Shown here: piece after piece, positions 9,135 through 18,212 of the stretch | How positions within the stretch are numbered: the first letter of the stretch is position 1 | Layout: every line of letters begins with the position of its first letter | DNA from: Ferrimonas kyonanensis DSM 18153 | Lineage (GTDB): Bacteria > Pseudomonadota > Gammaproteobacteria > Enterobacterales > Shewanellaceae | Assembly: GCF_000425405.1 (NCBI RefSeq) | Contig: NZ_AUDJ01000001.1 | Span: 248,001-312,000 of the forward strand | Direction: 5' to 3' | DNA length: 64,000 nt | Notes under the pieces: model-generated | The model's database searches: none | The model's input: only the letters and a program-made list of their open reading frames with translations | What the model was told of the DNA's origin: nothing | Translations under genes and position numbers: made by a program

Positions 9135-9197
9135 TAGTTTGGCCGGGATTGCCGCATAATGGCCCCAGTTGGAATTTGACGAGTACGGGCACGGAAG

Positions 9198-10067
9198 ATG
9201 CTTGCAGTGATGCGTGATCGATTAGGGCCATACCTGCGCCTGGCCAGACTGGACCGGCCAATTGGAACTTTTTTGTTGTTATGGCCGACGCTGTCGGCCA
9301 TCTGGCTGGCCGCCAATGATGGCTCACCGGACCCTCGGGTGGTATTGGTGTTCTTTGTGGGGGTGTGGTTGACCCGCGCCAACGGCTGCATCATCAACGA
9401 CTACGCCGACCGCGACCTCGACGGCCACGTGGAGCGCACCAAGGGGCGGCCGCTGGCCAGTGGCGAGCTCAAGCCCAGAGAGGCACTGGCGCTGTTCGTG
9501 GTGCTGGGGCTGGTGTGTTTTTCCCTGGTGCTGACCCTCAATACCCTGACGGTGATGATGTCCTTTGTCGGCATGGCGCTGACCATCCTCTACCCGTTCA
9601 CCAAGCGGTTTTTCCCCGGCCCCCAGATGGTGCTCGGGGTGGTGTGGAGTTGGTCGATTCCCATGGCGTTTGCGGCCCAGACCGGCGCGGTACCGCTGGA
9701 AGCCTGGTACCTGTTTTTCGCTCATTGGTGCTGGACCGTGGCCTACGACACCATGTACGGCATGGTCGATCGTGAAGACGACCTGCAGGTGGGGATACGG
9801 TCCACCGCCATCTGGTTTGGCCGCTATGACCGTCACTTTATCGCGCTGTTTCAGCTGATGACCCTGGTGCTGCTGTCGGCACTGGGCTGGCGTCTGCAAC
9901 TGGCCTGGCCTTACTACGCGGGGCTGGTGGTGATGACGCTGTTGTTCGTGCATCAGCAGTGGCGCATTCGCCATCGTCATCGCGATGCCTGTTTTAAAGC
10001 GTTCTTGAACAACAACTGGGCCGGGTTGGCGCTGTTTACCGGAGTGGTGACCAGCTACGCCCTATAG
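9198..10067 (+). CDS. ubiA: 4-hydroxybenzoate octaprenyltransferase UbiA
   Basis: A 289-residue inner-membrane prenyltransferase that attaches the polyprenyl tail to 4-hydroxybenzoate in ubiquinone synthesis. The two Mg-diphosphate motifs are clear: [15 protein letters not shown] (first) and [12 protein letters not shown] (second). Many hydrophobic helices, and a length matching E. coli UbiA (290). Start 9198 has GGAAG immediately upstream, which is closer than ideal; ATG 9210 is an alternative. The usual partner ubiC (chorismate lyase) does not precede it; a chemoreceptor does. Ends in a bidirectional terminator shared with fre. Confidence 0.96.
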   Translation: MLAVMRDRLGPYLRLARLDRPIGTFLLLWPTLSAIWLAANDGSPDPRVVLVFFVGVWLTRANGCIINDYADRDLDGHVERTKGRPLASGELKPREALALFVVLGLVCFSLVLTLNTLTVMMSFVGMALTILYPFTKRFFPGPQMVLGVVWSWSIPMAFAAQTGAVPLEAWYLFFAHWCWTVAYDTMYGMVDREDDLQVGIRSTAIWFGRYDRHFIALFQLMTLVLLSALGWRLQLAWPYYAGLVVMTLLFVHQQWRIRHRHRDACFKAFLNNNWAGLALFTGVVTSYAL

Positions 10068-10075
10068 CCCGTCCG

Positions 10076-10112
10076 CCCACAAAAAAACCGCCTGTCGGCG
10101 GTTTTTTTGTGG
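10076..10112. terminator. Bidirectional terminator between ubiA and fre
   Basis: The stem CCGCC-tgtc-GGCGG is extended by seven A residues on one side and seven T residues on the other, giving a U-tract on both strands. It lies between the convergent genes ubiA and fre. Confidence 0.9.
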
Positions 10113-10123
10113 CTCGGTGGCGG

Positions 10124-10819
10124 CTACTTGATGTAGGCAAAGGCGTCACCGAACAGGCGCCGTTCATCGACCCCTTTGTTGCGGAAGGCTTCTCGGGCGG
10201 CGCCTGCCATCTCAAAGCGTCCGGCGATGTAGACGTCGTAGTCACCCAGGCTGATGAAATCATTGCAGACGGCGTCGATGACCGTGCCTTGGCGCTGGCC
10301 AGCCACCGCCTCATCAAACACCGGAATGACGGTTAGGTGAGGGCAGCGCTGCGCCCACTGGGTCAGCTTGTCGGCCTGGTACATGCTGGCCTGATCCCGG
10401 CAGCCCCAGTACAGAAAGGTGGTGCTGGTATCACCGGCAGCAATCAGGGTTTCCATGATGCTGTTGATGTAGGAGAAGCCGGTGCCACCGGCAATCAGCA
10501 ACCGTGGCCGTGACTGATCCTGGCGCAGGTAAGCGTCACCGAACGGCAGCTCCACCTCGATGCTGTCGCGGTTTTGCATCGCTTCGATCACCTGCATGGC
10601 GTAGCTCTCGGCGACCGCGGCGCCGATGTGCAGCTCCAGCTGGTCGCCGTTGACCGGGCTGGAAGCGATGGAGAACGGACGTTTATCTTCATCACTCATC
10701 ACCACGGTCAGGTACTGGCCGGCGGCAAACGACACCGGTTGTGTCGGGGTGAGGATGACCTTGAAAACGGTATCGCAAAACGGCGTCACCGAAGCGATGT
10801 TACAGCGGATCCTTTGCAT
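10124..10819 (-). CDS. fre: NAD(P)H-flavin reductase Fre
   Basis: A 231-residue ferredoxin-reductase-fold enzyme that reduces free flavins with NAD(P)H. The flavin-binding motif RPFSIASSP is near residue 67 and the nucleotide motif LLIAGGTGFSYINSI near residue 107; the C-terminus GDAFAYIK is typical of Fre/LuxG proteins. It lies 91 bases after ubiD on the same strand, as in E. coli (ubiD-fre). The reduced FMN it makes could supply UbiX for the prenylated-FMN cofactor of UbiD; that link is inference. Confidence 0.94.
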   Translation of the reverse strand: MQRIRCNIASVTPFCDTVFKVILTPTQPVSFAAGQYLTVVMSDEDKRPFSIASSPVNGDQLELHIGAAVAESYAMQVIEAMQNRDSIEVELPFGDAYLRQDQSRPRLLIAGGTGFSYINSIMETLIAAGDTSTTFLYWGCRDQASMYQADKLTQWAQRCPHLTVIPVFDEAVAGQRQGTVIDAVCNDFISLGDYDVYIAGRFEMAGAAREAFRNKGVDERRLFGDAFAYIK

Positions 10820-10910
10820 TCTATTCTCATTGTTATCGAGTTACTGCGGCGCATTGTAGCCCGAAGCCCGGGCGACACGCCAGCGTAAGGATCGATTGCG
10901 GCTATCGCCA

Positions 10911-12377
10911 CTAATCGATTCCCAGAGAGTCCCACAGGTCGTCGACCCGGGTTTTGACCGCCTCGTCCATGACGATGGGCTCGCCCCATTCCCGCTGGGT
11001 TTCCCCTGGCCATTTATTGGTGGCATCGATGCCCATTTTGGAACCGAGCCCGGCTACCGGGGAGGCGAAGTCCAGGTAATCGATGGGGGTGTTGTCCACC
11101 ATCAGGGTGTCACGGCTGGGGTCGACTCGAGTGGTCAGGGCCCAGATAACGTCGTTCCAGTCGCGGGCGTTGACGTCATCGTCGCAGATGATAATGAACT
11201 TGGTGTACATAAACTGGCGCAGGAAGCTCCAGGCCCCCATCATCACCCGCTTGGCATGACCCGGGTACTGCTTCTTAATGGTGATCACTGCCATTCGGTA
11301 GCTGCAGCCTTCCGGCGGCAGGTAGAAATCTTCGATCTCCGGGTACTGTTTTTTCAAAATTGGCACAAACACTTCGTTCAGCGCCACACCAAGCATGGCA
11401 GGCTCATCCGGCGGCCGACCGGTGTAGGTGCTGTGGTAGATGGCGTCTTTGCGCATGGTGATGTGGGTGACCGTCAGCACCGGGAAGCGCTCCACTTCGT
11501 TGTAGTAGCCGGTGTGGTCGCCGTAAGGGCCTTCATCGGCTTCCTCGCCGGGCTCCAGGTAGCCTTCGAGGATGATTTCACTGTGGGCCGGTACGTCCAG
11601 ATCGTTGCTGATGGATTTGATCACCTCGGTGCGTTCGCCTCGCAGCAGCCCGGCAAACGCGTATTCGCTCATGGCATCGGGAACCGGGGTGACGGCGCCG
11701 AGGATGGTGACCGGGTCAGATCCCAGTGCCACCGACACCGGATAGCGCTCGCCCGGGTGTTTTTCCTGGAAATCTTTGTAGTCCAGTGCCCCGCCCCGAT
11801 GGGCCAGCCAGCGCATGATCAGCTTGTTCTTTCCCAGCAGTTGCTGACGGTAGATGCCCAGATTCTGGCGTTTTTGGTTGGGGCCCTTGGTGATGGTCAA
11901 TCCCCAGGTCACCAGCGGCGCCACGTCGCCGGGCCAGCAGTGCTGAATCGGCAGTTGAGTCAGATCGACGTCGTCGCCACTGATCACCACCTGCTGGCAG
12001 GGGGCTTTCGAGACCCGCTTGGGGGGCATGTTGAGCGCCTGCTTGAACATCGGCACCTTGGAGATGGCGTCTTTGAACCCGGACGGGACCTCGGGCTCCT
12101 TCAGAAACGCCAGCAACTCCCCCACTTCCCGCAGGGCACTGCTGTCTTCCCGGCCCAGGGCCATGGCCACCCGTTTCGGGGTGCCAAACAGGTTGGCCAG
12201 CACCGGCATCTGCTTGTCTTTGACGTTCTCAAACAACAGCGCCGGTCCGCCGCTGCGCAGCACCCGGTCGCTGATCTCGGTCATCTCCAGATGGGGGTCG
12301 ACTTCGGCAGCGACCCGCTTGAGCTCGCCAGCCTGTTCCAAGTGGCTTATGAACTCTCGTATATCCCTGAATTTCAT
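10911..12377 (-). CDS. ubiD: 3-polyprenyl-4-hydroxybenzoate decarboxylase UbiD
   Basis: A 488-residue prenylated-FMN-dependent decarboxylase of ubiquinone biosynthesis. It opens with [14 protein letters not shown] and contains the family segments RHGG-type [19 protein letters not shown] (in two parts), [34 protein letters not shown] and the Asp-rich [15 protein letters not shown]; the C-terminal GIDATNKW is also characteristic. Length agrees with E. coli UbiD (497). With ubiA upstream on the opposite strand and ubiE/J/B at 35-38 kb, the window carries five ubiquinone genes. Followed by fre in the same orientation. Confidence 0.97.
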   Translation of the reverse strand: MKFRDIREFISHLEQAGELKRVAAEVDPHLEMTEISDRVLRSGGPALLFENVKDKQMPVLANLFGTPKRVAMALGREDSSALREVGELLAFLKEPEVPSGFKDAISKVPMFKQALNMPPKRVSKAPCQQVVISGDDVDLTQLPIQHCWPGDVAPLVTWGLTITKGPNQKRQNLGIYRQQLLGKNKLIMRWLAHRGGALDYKDFQEKHPGERYPVSVALGSDPVTILGAVTPVPDAMSEYAFAGLLRGERTEVIKSISNDLDVPAHSEIILEGYLEPGEEADEGPYGDHTGYYNEVERFPVLTVTHITMRKDAIYHSTYTGRPPDEPAMLGVALNEVFVPILKKQYPEIEDFYLPPEGCSYRMAVITIKKQYPGHAKRVMMGAWSFLRQFMYTKFIIICDDDVNARDWNDVIWALTTRVDPSRDTLMVDNTPIDYLDFASPVAGLGSKMGIDATNKWPGETQREWGEPIVMDEAVKTRVDDLWDSLGID

Positions 12378-12508
12378 GCGATAGTCTCTAATTTACAGGC
12401 TACAATCATAGCTGATGCGCGCGGCCAGGCTGCGCTTTTGGGCTAGTATACTCGTCATGGTCGGGGATGTCGCCGCCCAGGACGCCGCCGTCCACTCTAG
12501 GAGTAACC

Positions 12509-13441
12509 ATGGAGATTGGTATGTTTATCGAAGTGCTGGGACCCAGCTTTATTTTCGTCGTGTTTGCCCTGGTAGCGGTGTTTACCGCGGTCAAAATTGT
12601 GCCTCAGGGGCACGAATGGAACGTGGAGCGGTTTGGGCGCTTTACGCGCTCATTGAAGCCAGGTTTGCACCTGGTGGTGCCGTTTATCGATCGCATTGGG
12701 CACAAAATCAATGTGATGGAAAGGGTACTGGACATTCCCAGCCAGGTGGTGATCAGTCGCGATAACGCCAATGTAACCGTGGATGGGGTGACCTTTATTC
12801 AGGTGATCGATTCGGGGCGGGCCGCCTATGAGGTCAATAACCTGGAGAACGCCATCCAGAACCTGGCCATGACCAACCTGAGAACGGTGTTGGGCTCCAT
12901 GGAGCTGGACGAGATGCTGTCTCGCCGGGATGAGATCAACGATCGCTTGCTGGCGGTGGTGGATGCAGCCACCCAGCCTTGGGGCGTGAAGGTGACGCGC
13001 ATCGAGATCAAGGACATCTCGCCGCCGTTGGATCTGATCGAGTCGATGAATGCCCAGCTTAAGGCCGATCGTTCCAAGCGTGCCGAGATTCTCGAAGCCG
13101 AAGGGGTGAAGCAGGCGGCGATTCTCAAGGCCGATGGGGAAAAGCAGGCGGCGATATTGCGGGCCGAAGGGGAGCGTCAGGCGGCGTTTCTGGAAGCGGA
13201 AGCCCGGGAGCGCCAGGCGGAGGCCGAAGCCAACGCCACCACCACGGTGTCCAACGCCATCGCCAGTGGCGACCTTAACGCCATCAACTACTTTATTGCC
13301 CAGCGCTACACCGAAGCGTTGGCGGACATCGGCAAATCCGATTCCAGTAAGCTGGTGATGTTGCCGGTGGAAGGCAGCAACCTGGCCGGCTCCGTTGCCG
13401 GTATTACCGAACTGATTCAACAGGTGAGGGCGTCATCGTGA
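12509..13441 (+). CDS. qmcA: SPFH/Band-7 membrane protein, QmcA-like
   Basis: A 310-residue stomatin-like protein. An N-terminal membrane anchor (about residues 5-27) is followed by the SPFH domain ([23 protein letters not shown], in two stretches) with its [22 protein letters not shown] core, and then a long Ala/Glu-rich coiled coil with repeated [18 protein letters not shown]-type units. Start 12509 is fixed by TAGGAG seven bases upstream; an in-frame upstream start at 12467 is less likely. The stop codon overlaps the start of an NfeD-family gene, the classic paired arrangement. These proteins organise membrane microdomains and associate with membrane proteases. Confidence 0.92.
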   Translation: MEIGMFIEVLGPSFIFVVFALVAVFTAVKIVPQGHEWNVERFGRFTRSLKPGLHLVVPFIDRIGHKINVMERVLDIPSQVVISRDNANVTVDGVTFIQVIDSGRAAYEVNNLENAIQNLAMTNLRTVLGSMELDEMLSRRDEINDRLLAVVDAATQPWGVKVTRIEIKDISPPLDLIESMNAQLKADRSKRAEILEAEGVKQAAILKADGEKQAAILRAEGERQAAFLEAEARERQAEAEANATTTVSNAIASGDLNAINYFIAQRYTEALADIGKSDSSKLVMLPVEGSNLAGSVAGITELIQQVRASS

Positions 13442-13908
13442 TGGAACTGTTACTGAGCATGACCGCCACCCACTGGTTGATTGCCGGCTTGTTGCTGCTG
13501 ACCCTGGAATTGATCGGTTCCGGCGGCTACTTGTTGTGGATTGGCGGCGCCGCCATCTCCACCAGTGTGTTGGCCAGACTCTCTTCGGTCAGTGTCGAAA
13601 ACCAGTGGTTTGTGTTTGGTTGCCTGTCGTTGCTGTTTACGTTTTGCTGGTACCTGTACCAGCGCGGGCGCGACAAGCGCGGACTGGAACGCACCGGTCT
13701 GAATCAGCGTAGTCGTGGCCTGATCGGGGCCCTGGGCACCACATTGACCTCGGTCTCGGCTCAGAGCGGGCGGGTGAAAATCGGCGACACCAGTTGGTCG
13801 GCACGCTGTGTCGAGCAACAGGAGGTGCAAGCCGGGGAGCAGGTGGAAGTGATCGAGGTGGATGGTACCGTGCTGGTGGTGTCTGCGGTTTCCGAACCTG
13901 ACAGCTAA
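13441..13908 (+). CDS. NfeD-family membrane protein (YbbK-like)
   Basis: A 155-residue protein with two or three hydrophobic segments (about residues 10-70) and a C-terminal small beta domain of the NfeD OB-fold kind (GRVKIGDTSWSARC, GEQVEVIEVDGTVLVV). Its ATG shares a base with the TGA of the QmcA gene, so translation is coupled and the products probably work as a stomatin/NfeD membrane pair. This is the short NfeD1b type without the protease domain. A GTG one codon upstream is in frame. Confidence 0.88.
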   Translation: MELLLSMTATHWLIAGLLLLTLELIGSGGYLLWIGGAAISTSVLARLSSVSVENQWFVFGCLSLLFTFCWYLYQRGRDKRGLERTGLNQRSRGLIGALGTTLTSVSAQSGRVKIGDTSWSARCVEQQEVQAGEQVEVIEVDGTVLVVSAVSEPDS

Positions 13909-14029
13909 CCTTCAGTGCAGCCTGGTTACTGCCGGAACCTTATGACGGTAAATTCGATAAAACCTAGTTAACTTAATCTATTAACCGGAGTAGCATGGGG
14001 CTTTCTGGTTTGCCTCAGGCGCAGTAGCC

Positions 14030-14980
14030 ATGCTCAACCTTAAGTTGGTCGATATTCGCGTATTCCTTTCCATCTTTGATTCCGGGTGCAGTAAAACCAC
14101 CGCATCACGCCTGGGGCTCTCTCCGGCCAAAGTCAGCCGCAGCCTGGCAGGGTTGCGGCAGGTGTACAGTGATTCTCTGTTTATTAGAAAGAAGAGCGGC
14201 TTTGTGCCAACGGCCAAGGCCTCGGCTCTGGAGCAGGATTTTCGCCAGGCTATGTCGTTACTGGATAAGCAGTATCAGAAAGACCTGGCACGCCATCAAC
14301 CCCTGGAAGTGAAAGTTGCGCTGCCGCCTACCTTGTCGGTGGGGCTGCCGCAGCGCCTGGCCGATGCGGCAAGTCAGCTGCCTGGTCAGGTGACCGTTTC
14401 CATCCAGCCTCTGAATCTGCGCATCTGCCAGCAGGTGCTCAATGGCAGCTTGTCCATGGCGGTGACCCACAGGGAGTGTCGCAAGTTGAAGGACTGCGTC
14501 AGTCAGAACAGCGATCAGTTGCAGGTTCGGCGCATCAGTGAGGGGCAGTTTCTCTATATTGTGGCGGCCAGGGACCATCCGGTCTGGCAAAGGGAGCGAA
14601 TTCTGGAGCACCTGGCTGAGTACCCCTTTGTGATTACCCAGGTGATTGGGTTCAACAACGAGGTGGACCCCTTCGAAGTTTGGTGTGAGCAAAGGGGCCA
14701 TGAACTGCAGGTGGATCGGAAGGTACAAAGCCTGGCCAGCCTCATCGAGCGCCTAGTCAACAGCCAGGCGATCTCCTTTGTGGGAACACGCTGCGCCGCT
14801 AGGTTTATCGACAGTTTTGAAGGGTTTCGAGCTGAGAAGCTCACCAATGACCAATATGATTCGCTGCACGGCTACCAGCCCAGACCACAGTACAGTTTGC
14901 TGACGGACATAGGCGCAGACGACAGGCTGATTCCCATCCAGGATGCGGTGGAGCGCTTTATTCGTGAGCAGGTGAATTAA
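14030..14980 (+). CDS. LysR-type transcriptional regulator flanking the nrf island (left copy)
   Basis: A 316-residue regulator. The N-terminal winged helix-turn-helix is recognisable: FLSIFDSGCSKTTASRLGL, SPAKVSRSLAGLRQVYSDSLFIRK. A substrate-binding-like effector domain follows. It is clearly related to the right-hand regulator at 18816: both have LRQV-(Y/F)-(S/N)D-x-LFIRK near the helix and HP-(V/I)-WQ plus EDP/DPFE-type segments in the effector domain. It is convergent with the trihaem cytochrome gene. The ribosome-binding site is weak. Its ligand and target are unknown; control of the neighbouring cytochrome genes is inference from position. Confidence 0.85.
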   Translation: MLNLKLVDIRVFLSIFDSGCSKTTASRLGLSPAKVSRSLAGLRQVYSDSLFIRKKSGFVPTAKASALEQDFRQAMSLLDKQYQKDLARHQPLEVKVALPPTLSVGLPQRLADAASQLPGQVTVSIQPLNLRICQQVLNGSLSMAVTHRECRKLKDCVSQNSDQLQVRRISEGQFLYIVAARDHPVWQRERILEHLAEYPFVITQVIGFNNEVDPFEVWCEQRGHELQVDRKVQSLASLIERLVNSQAISFVGTRCAARFIDSFEGFRAEKLTNDQYDSLHGYQPRPQYSLLTDIGADDRLIPIQDAVERFIREQVN

Positions 14981-15027
14981 ATGAAGGCCTGCGCCTGATG
15001 AGGGGCGCAGACCTCGCAGGGAACAGG

Positions 15028-15324
15028 TCAGCGGCGCTGGGCGATGGCCATTTTTTCGCTAAGCGCCTTGGGAGAATCATGGCATTTGGTGCAGTGTTGT
15101 CGAACATAGGCTTCGTCCGGTAACAGAGGAGGAAGTGCGTCCCCTTCTGCCCAGCGGTGACAGTCCATGCAACTGACTTCATCCAGATGATGTTCGGTGT
15201 CTATCCAGATGTGGGCCGGGGTGACGGACCACTTTTCGTCGTGGCATTCATCGCAATCATCGATGGCCAGCCCCGGATGGCTAATTAGGGTCAGCAGCAG
15301 CAAAATCAGACGCTGTTTCATCAT
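15028..15324 (-). CDS. Small periplasmic trihaem c-type cytochrome
   Basis: A 98-residue protein with a signal peptide (MKQRLILLLLTLISHPGLA) and three CXXCH haem sites: CDECH, CMDCH and CTKCH. Additional His residues (HIWIDTEHH) could supply distal ligands. No family name recognised. It lies on the same strand as the nrfBCD operon but beyond that operon's terminator, so it is probably transcribed separately. A role as an electron shuttle near the inner membrane is inference. ATG 15324 has a modest AGG eight bases upstream; the next ATG is also possible. Confidence 0.85.
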   Translation of the reverse strand: MMKQRLILLLLTLISHPGLAIDDCDECHDEKWSVTPAHIWIDTEHHLDEVSCMDCHRWAEGDALPPLLPDEAYVRQHCTKCHDSPKALSEKMAIAQRR

Positions 15325-15756
15325 TGGAAACGCCTAGTAATAGAAGTGAATAGAGCCGGTTGTCCAAGATGCCGGAATAAACCCAGTGGGGGTAAGAGCA
15401 GGATAGGAAGAAACGGGGATTGAGGAAAGGACAGGGAAAGACAGTTGTGAATTGCTGCCTAATCTTCGTTGGCTGAAATGCAATATCTCATTTTTCGAAA
15501 AGCAGATAGTTGAAACCCATTAATCTGCAATTTAATAATGTGTCCGAAAGTATGAGTTTTATCTAATTTACTTCATCCTTACTTATTGGTGTGCTCCGTG
15601 AGTCTCAAAAAGGGGCCACCCCGAGGGTGGCCAAAGTAGGATGAGATCCCGGACTAACCGGGGGCCGTCCTGGCCAAGAAAATCGTCCTGTGTTGCAACG
15701 GGCGGCAGCGGTTGCCGAATCGGGTCATCACGCCGAGGGCAACCGCCTTGGCACCG
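15325..15756. other. Intergenic region between the two small cytochrome genes
   Basis: About 430 bases. It contains the terminator of the nrf operon at 15605-15634. The AT-richer part at about 15440-15600 presumably carries the promoter of the trihaem cytochrome. I found no clear FNR-type box here and no convincing additional gene. Confidence 0.5.
15605..15634 (-). terminator. Terminator of the nrfBCD-cytochrome operon
   Basis: Perfect 8-bp stem GGCCACCC/GGGTGGCC with a CGA loop at 15614-15632. On the minus strand it is followed by CCTTTTT. It lies about 120 bases after the tetrahaem cytochrome stop. Confidence 0.85.
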
Positions 15757-16050
15757 TTATTCGTGACAGTTAGCGCAACCGGCATTGAGGTCCACATCGT
15801 CGTGGGCCACATGGCAGTCGGTGCATTCCAGTATGCCATCGTGTTTTTCATGGGCGTCGCCGCCCAACTCCTTCATGGCGCCGTGGCAATCCAGGCAAGC
15901 CTGATTTTCAAAGGCCATGTCGCTGGAAGGAACCCCCTCTGCGTGACAACTTTCGCAGCCACTCATGTCGCTGTGGCTATCGGCGATCGGCTGAGCGCTG
16001 ACTGCCAGAGGCAAGCTGCACAGCATCAGGGTTATCAGGGTGTGTTTCAT
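15757..16050 (-). CDS. Small periplasmic tetrahaem cytochrome c (STC/CctA-like)
   Basis: A 97-residue protein with a signal peptide ending near VSA and four CXXCH sites: CESCH, CLDCH, CTDCH and CANCH. Spacing and context (SGCESCHAEGVPSSDMAFE, CLDCHGAMKELG, HDGILECTDCHVAHDD) strongly resemble the small tetrahaem cytochrome of Shewanella and the haem domain of its flavocytochrome fumarate reductase. There is no flavin domain here. Three ATGs in a row follow GGAG; the third (16050) has the best spacing. Last gene of the operon after nrfD. It probably takes electrons from NrfB or the NrfCD complex and passes them to a periplasmic reductase; that partner is not in the window. Confidence 0.9.
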   Translation of the reverse strand: MKHTLITLMLCSLPLAVSAQPIADSHSDMSGCESCHAEGVPSSDMAFENQACLDCHGAMKELGGDAHEKHDGILECTDCHVAHDDVDLNAGCANCHE

Positions 16051-16081
16051 CATCATCTCCAGTGGTGTTGATGCCGAAGCA

Positions 16082-17041
16082 TCAGGCGACGGTCAATTGA
16101 CCGGCGTACAAAACAAAGTGCCTGAGGGCGAACACCCCAATCAGGGTCAGCATGCAGGTGGTGACCACAAAGGCATTGCTGTGCCGCATCCGCTCCGGCA
16201 TCCAGCGGTTCAGGGCCGCCGGGACCAGCATGCCGCCGACCACCACCAATCCCCAGAAGATCGCCGACCAGAAGCCGCCACCCAAGGCGACCTTGGCGGC
16301 CTCCAGGCTCTGGCCACCAGCAAAAGCCAGGCCGATGAAGAAGGCAAACAGCAGGAAGCCTTCGAAGATCACCAGTGGCGACTCCAACCCATGGACAAAG
16401 TGAATGTCATCGTCGGTGGGACGGTGCTTAAACAGCAGCAGGCTCATCAGAATGGATGCGCCGATCCCGGAGGAGATGCCGGAGACCAGGAACAGAATCG
16501 GCAGGATCGGGTTGTTGAGCATGGGGTAGCCCTTGAGCGCCGACAACAGGAAGCCGGTGTAGGCGCCGAGGATAACCGCCAGCGCGGCCAGCACGTTTTC
16601 AATGGGGCGACTGTGACGGCATAACCAGTTCACCAGGGCCACGAATCGTGGCAGTGCCGCTTCCAGTTTGCGCATCGGGGCGGCAAAGGCGATCAGCAGC
16701 CACACCAGCAGAACGCCAATGTACAGTGACGCGGCGATTACCCCCAGGGACATCACCGAGGTGGGGTTGTAAAACACCATGATTTTCCAGAAATCAAACG
16801 GCTTGGTGAGGTCGAGTACCAACAGCCCCAGGCCGACCATGATCGCCAGTGGTCCTACGGCGGCGGCGCCCTGAACAATGCCACTGTGGTGGGCAGGCAG
16901 TCCCTTATTTTCCAGTTTACGTTTGGTCAGAATGCCGATCACCGTGGCGCCGGCGGAGACGCCTGCCAGAAACAGGTAGATGGCGATGGGCCAGTGCCAG
17001 ACCAGGGTGTCGAAATGCAGTGCGCTCTCTACGGTGTTCAT
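16082..17041 (-). CDS. nrfD: Quinol-oxidising integral membrane subunit NrfD
   Basis: A 319-residue polytopic protein. It closely matches E. coli NrfD at WPIAIYLFLAGVSAG, at LLGAYTGFLLSALK-like ILGAYTGFLLSALKGYP, at NNPILPILFLVSGISSG, at ALGGGFW, and at the very C-terminus (FVLYAGQLTVA). NrfD takes electrons from menaquinol or ubiquinol and hands them to the iron-sulfur protein NrfC. The start ATG overlaps the nrfC stop by one base (TAATG), so the two are translationally coupled. About eight or nine transmembrane helices. Confidence in the family is high; the terminal acceptor is unknown because nrfA is absent here. Confidence 0.95.
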   Translation of the reverse strand: MNTVESALHFDTLVWHWPIAIYLFLAGVSAGATVIGILTKRKLENKGLPAHHSGIVQGAAAVGPLAIMVGLGLLVLDLTKPFDFWKIMVFYNPTSVMSLGVIAASLYIGVLLVWLLIAFAAPMRKLEAALPRFVALVNWLCRHSRPIENVLAALAVILGAYTGFLLSALKGYPMLNNPILPILFLVSGISSGIGASILMSLLLFKHRPTDDDIHFVHGLESPLVIFEGFLLFAFFIGLAFAGGQSLEAAKVALGGGFWSAIFWGLVVVGGMLVPAALNRWMPERMRHSNAFVVTTCMLTLIGVFALRHFVLYAGQLTVA

Positions 17042-17706
17042 TACAGTACTCCTGCTTTCTGGCTGGGAATGCGGAACAGCTTGGGATTGGTGCCCAGATC
17101 CAACTTGGCGCGCTCGGTGCGTTGGTGGCGCAAGATGGTGGCCAGTTCACTGTTCGGATCGTTGAGGTCACCAAAGGTCAGTGCCTTGGTGGGGCAGGCT
17201 TCGACGCAGGCCGGCAGCCGGCCTTCGGCCAGGTTGGTTTTGCGGCAGAAGTCGCATTTGTCGGCGGCCTTGGTCACCGGGTGGATGAACCGAACCCGGT
17301 AAGGGCAGGCGGCGATGCAGTATTGGCAGCCGACGCACTTAAACGGATCGACGTCGACAATGCCGGTTTCCTTATCCCGGAATGCGGCGCCAGTGGGGCA
17401 GACGCTGATGCAGGGGGCGTCCTGACAGTGTTGGCAGCTGTCGCGACTGAAGCGGTAGTAGGGGTCTTCGTCGGCATTGAACGGGCCGTCGATATTGAGT
17501 TTGAGGCGGCTGACTCCTTCCGGCACGTGGTTGACTTCCCGGCAGGCGTGCTCGCAGGCCCGGCAACCAATGCACTTGGTTTCGTCGTGAATCATTGCCA
17601 GGTTTTTCACTTTAGTGTCAGCGTCGGAGCTGGCATCGGTGCTGATGACCGCAGTGACGGCGCAGGCAGCGGAGCAGCCTAGAAATTGGCGTCTGGACAG
17701 GCTCAT
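17041..17706 (-). CDS. nrfC: Tat-exported four-cluster ferredoxin NrfC
   Basis: A 221-residue periplasmic iron-sulfur protein. It begins with a Tat signal (SRRQFLG) and has four cysteine clusters: CIGCRACEHAC, CQHCQDAPCISVCP, CVGCQYCIAACP and CDFCRKTN...CVEACP. Stretches such as VGCQYCIAACPYRVRFIHP are almost identical to E. coli NrfC, which passes electrons from NrfD to NrfB. The start has a fair ribosome-binding site and lies nine bases after nrfB. The Tat translocase that would export it is encoded at 34-35.6 kb in this window. Confidence 0.96.
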   Translation of the reverse strand: MSLSRRQFLGCSAACAVTAVISTDASSDADTKVKNLAMIHDETKCIGCRACEHACREVNHVPEGVSRLKLNIDGPFNADEDPYYRFSRDSCQHCQDAPCISVCPTGAAFRDKETGIVDVDPFKCVGCQYCIAACPYRVRFIHPVTKAADKCDFCRKTNLAEGRLPACVEACPTKALTFGDLNDPNSELATILRHQRTERAKLDLGTNPKLFRIPSQKAGVL

Positions 17707-17715
17707 GATCTCTCC

Positions 17716-18168
17716 TTATTGCTGGCTGCCGTGGCAATCCACGCACAGTTGGGTCCGGCCGATCTCATCCAGTTCGGAGATGGGGTCGGTGTGGGGGTGC
17801 AGTTGGTGGCAGTCGGCGCAGCCGACTTTGTCCTGATGGACATCGTGGGTCCAGTCGGCGTTACGCAGCTTGACCGGTTTGTGGCAGCGGGCGCAGCGCT
17901 GATTTTGGATCGCCACCTCAGTCTGGCTGTCGGCGCCAAACTCGATGACCGGCGCTTTCTTTCTGGGGTGACTGCCTTGGTCGCCGTGGCAACTGGTGCA
18001 GGCCAGTCCCTGTTTGCCGATGGTGCTGTGAACGCCTTCCATGGAGCCGTTCTTCTTGTGGCAACGTAGGCACTTGGCTGAGGCGTCGTTGGCCGCCTGC
18101 AGGGGTGAGGCAGCCATGGCCAGCAAGGCGCAGCTCACCAAGATCGATAGCAGATGCCGATCTCTCAT
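17716..18168 (-). CDS. nrfB: Pentahaem c-type cytochrome NrfB
   Basis: A 150-residue periplasmic protein with a signal peptide ending near LQA and five CXXCH sites: CLRCH, CTSCH, CARCH, CADCH and CVDCH. The order, spacing and the WTHDVHQDKVGCADCHQLHP-type segment match E. coli NrfB, the electron donor to the nitrite reductase NrfA. A strong GGAGG precedes the start. Operon order is 58-residue membrane protein, nrfB, nrfC, nrfD, tetrahaem cytochrome; the usual first gene nrfA is missing. It is shorter at the C-terminus than the E. coli protein (188 residues). Confidence 0.93.
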   Translation of the reverse strand: MRDRHLLSILVSCALLAMAASPLQAANDASAKCLRCHKKNGSMEGVHSTIGKQGLACTSCHGDQGSHPRKKAPVIEFGADSQTEVAIQNQRCARCHKPVKLRNADWTHDVHQDKVGCADCHQLHPHTDPISELDEIGRTQLCVDCHGSQQ

Positions 18169-18212
18169 ATATCCTCCGGGGAGATTGGGGGCCCCGAAGG
18201 GCCCGAAGTCGA

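Noticed and set aside
15640-15756. Possible extension or frameshift of the tetrahaem cytochrome past its stop, since frames stay open after the TAA
   Set aside because: The 97-residue protein already has the full length and haem count of small tetrahaem cytochromes; the downstream translation carries no CXXCH and no flavin-domain motif.
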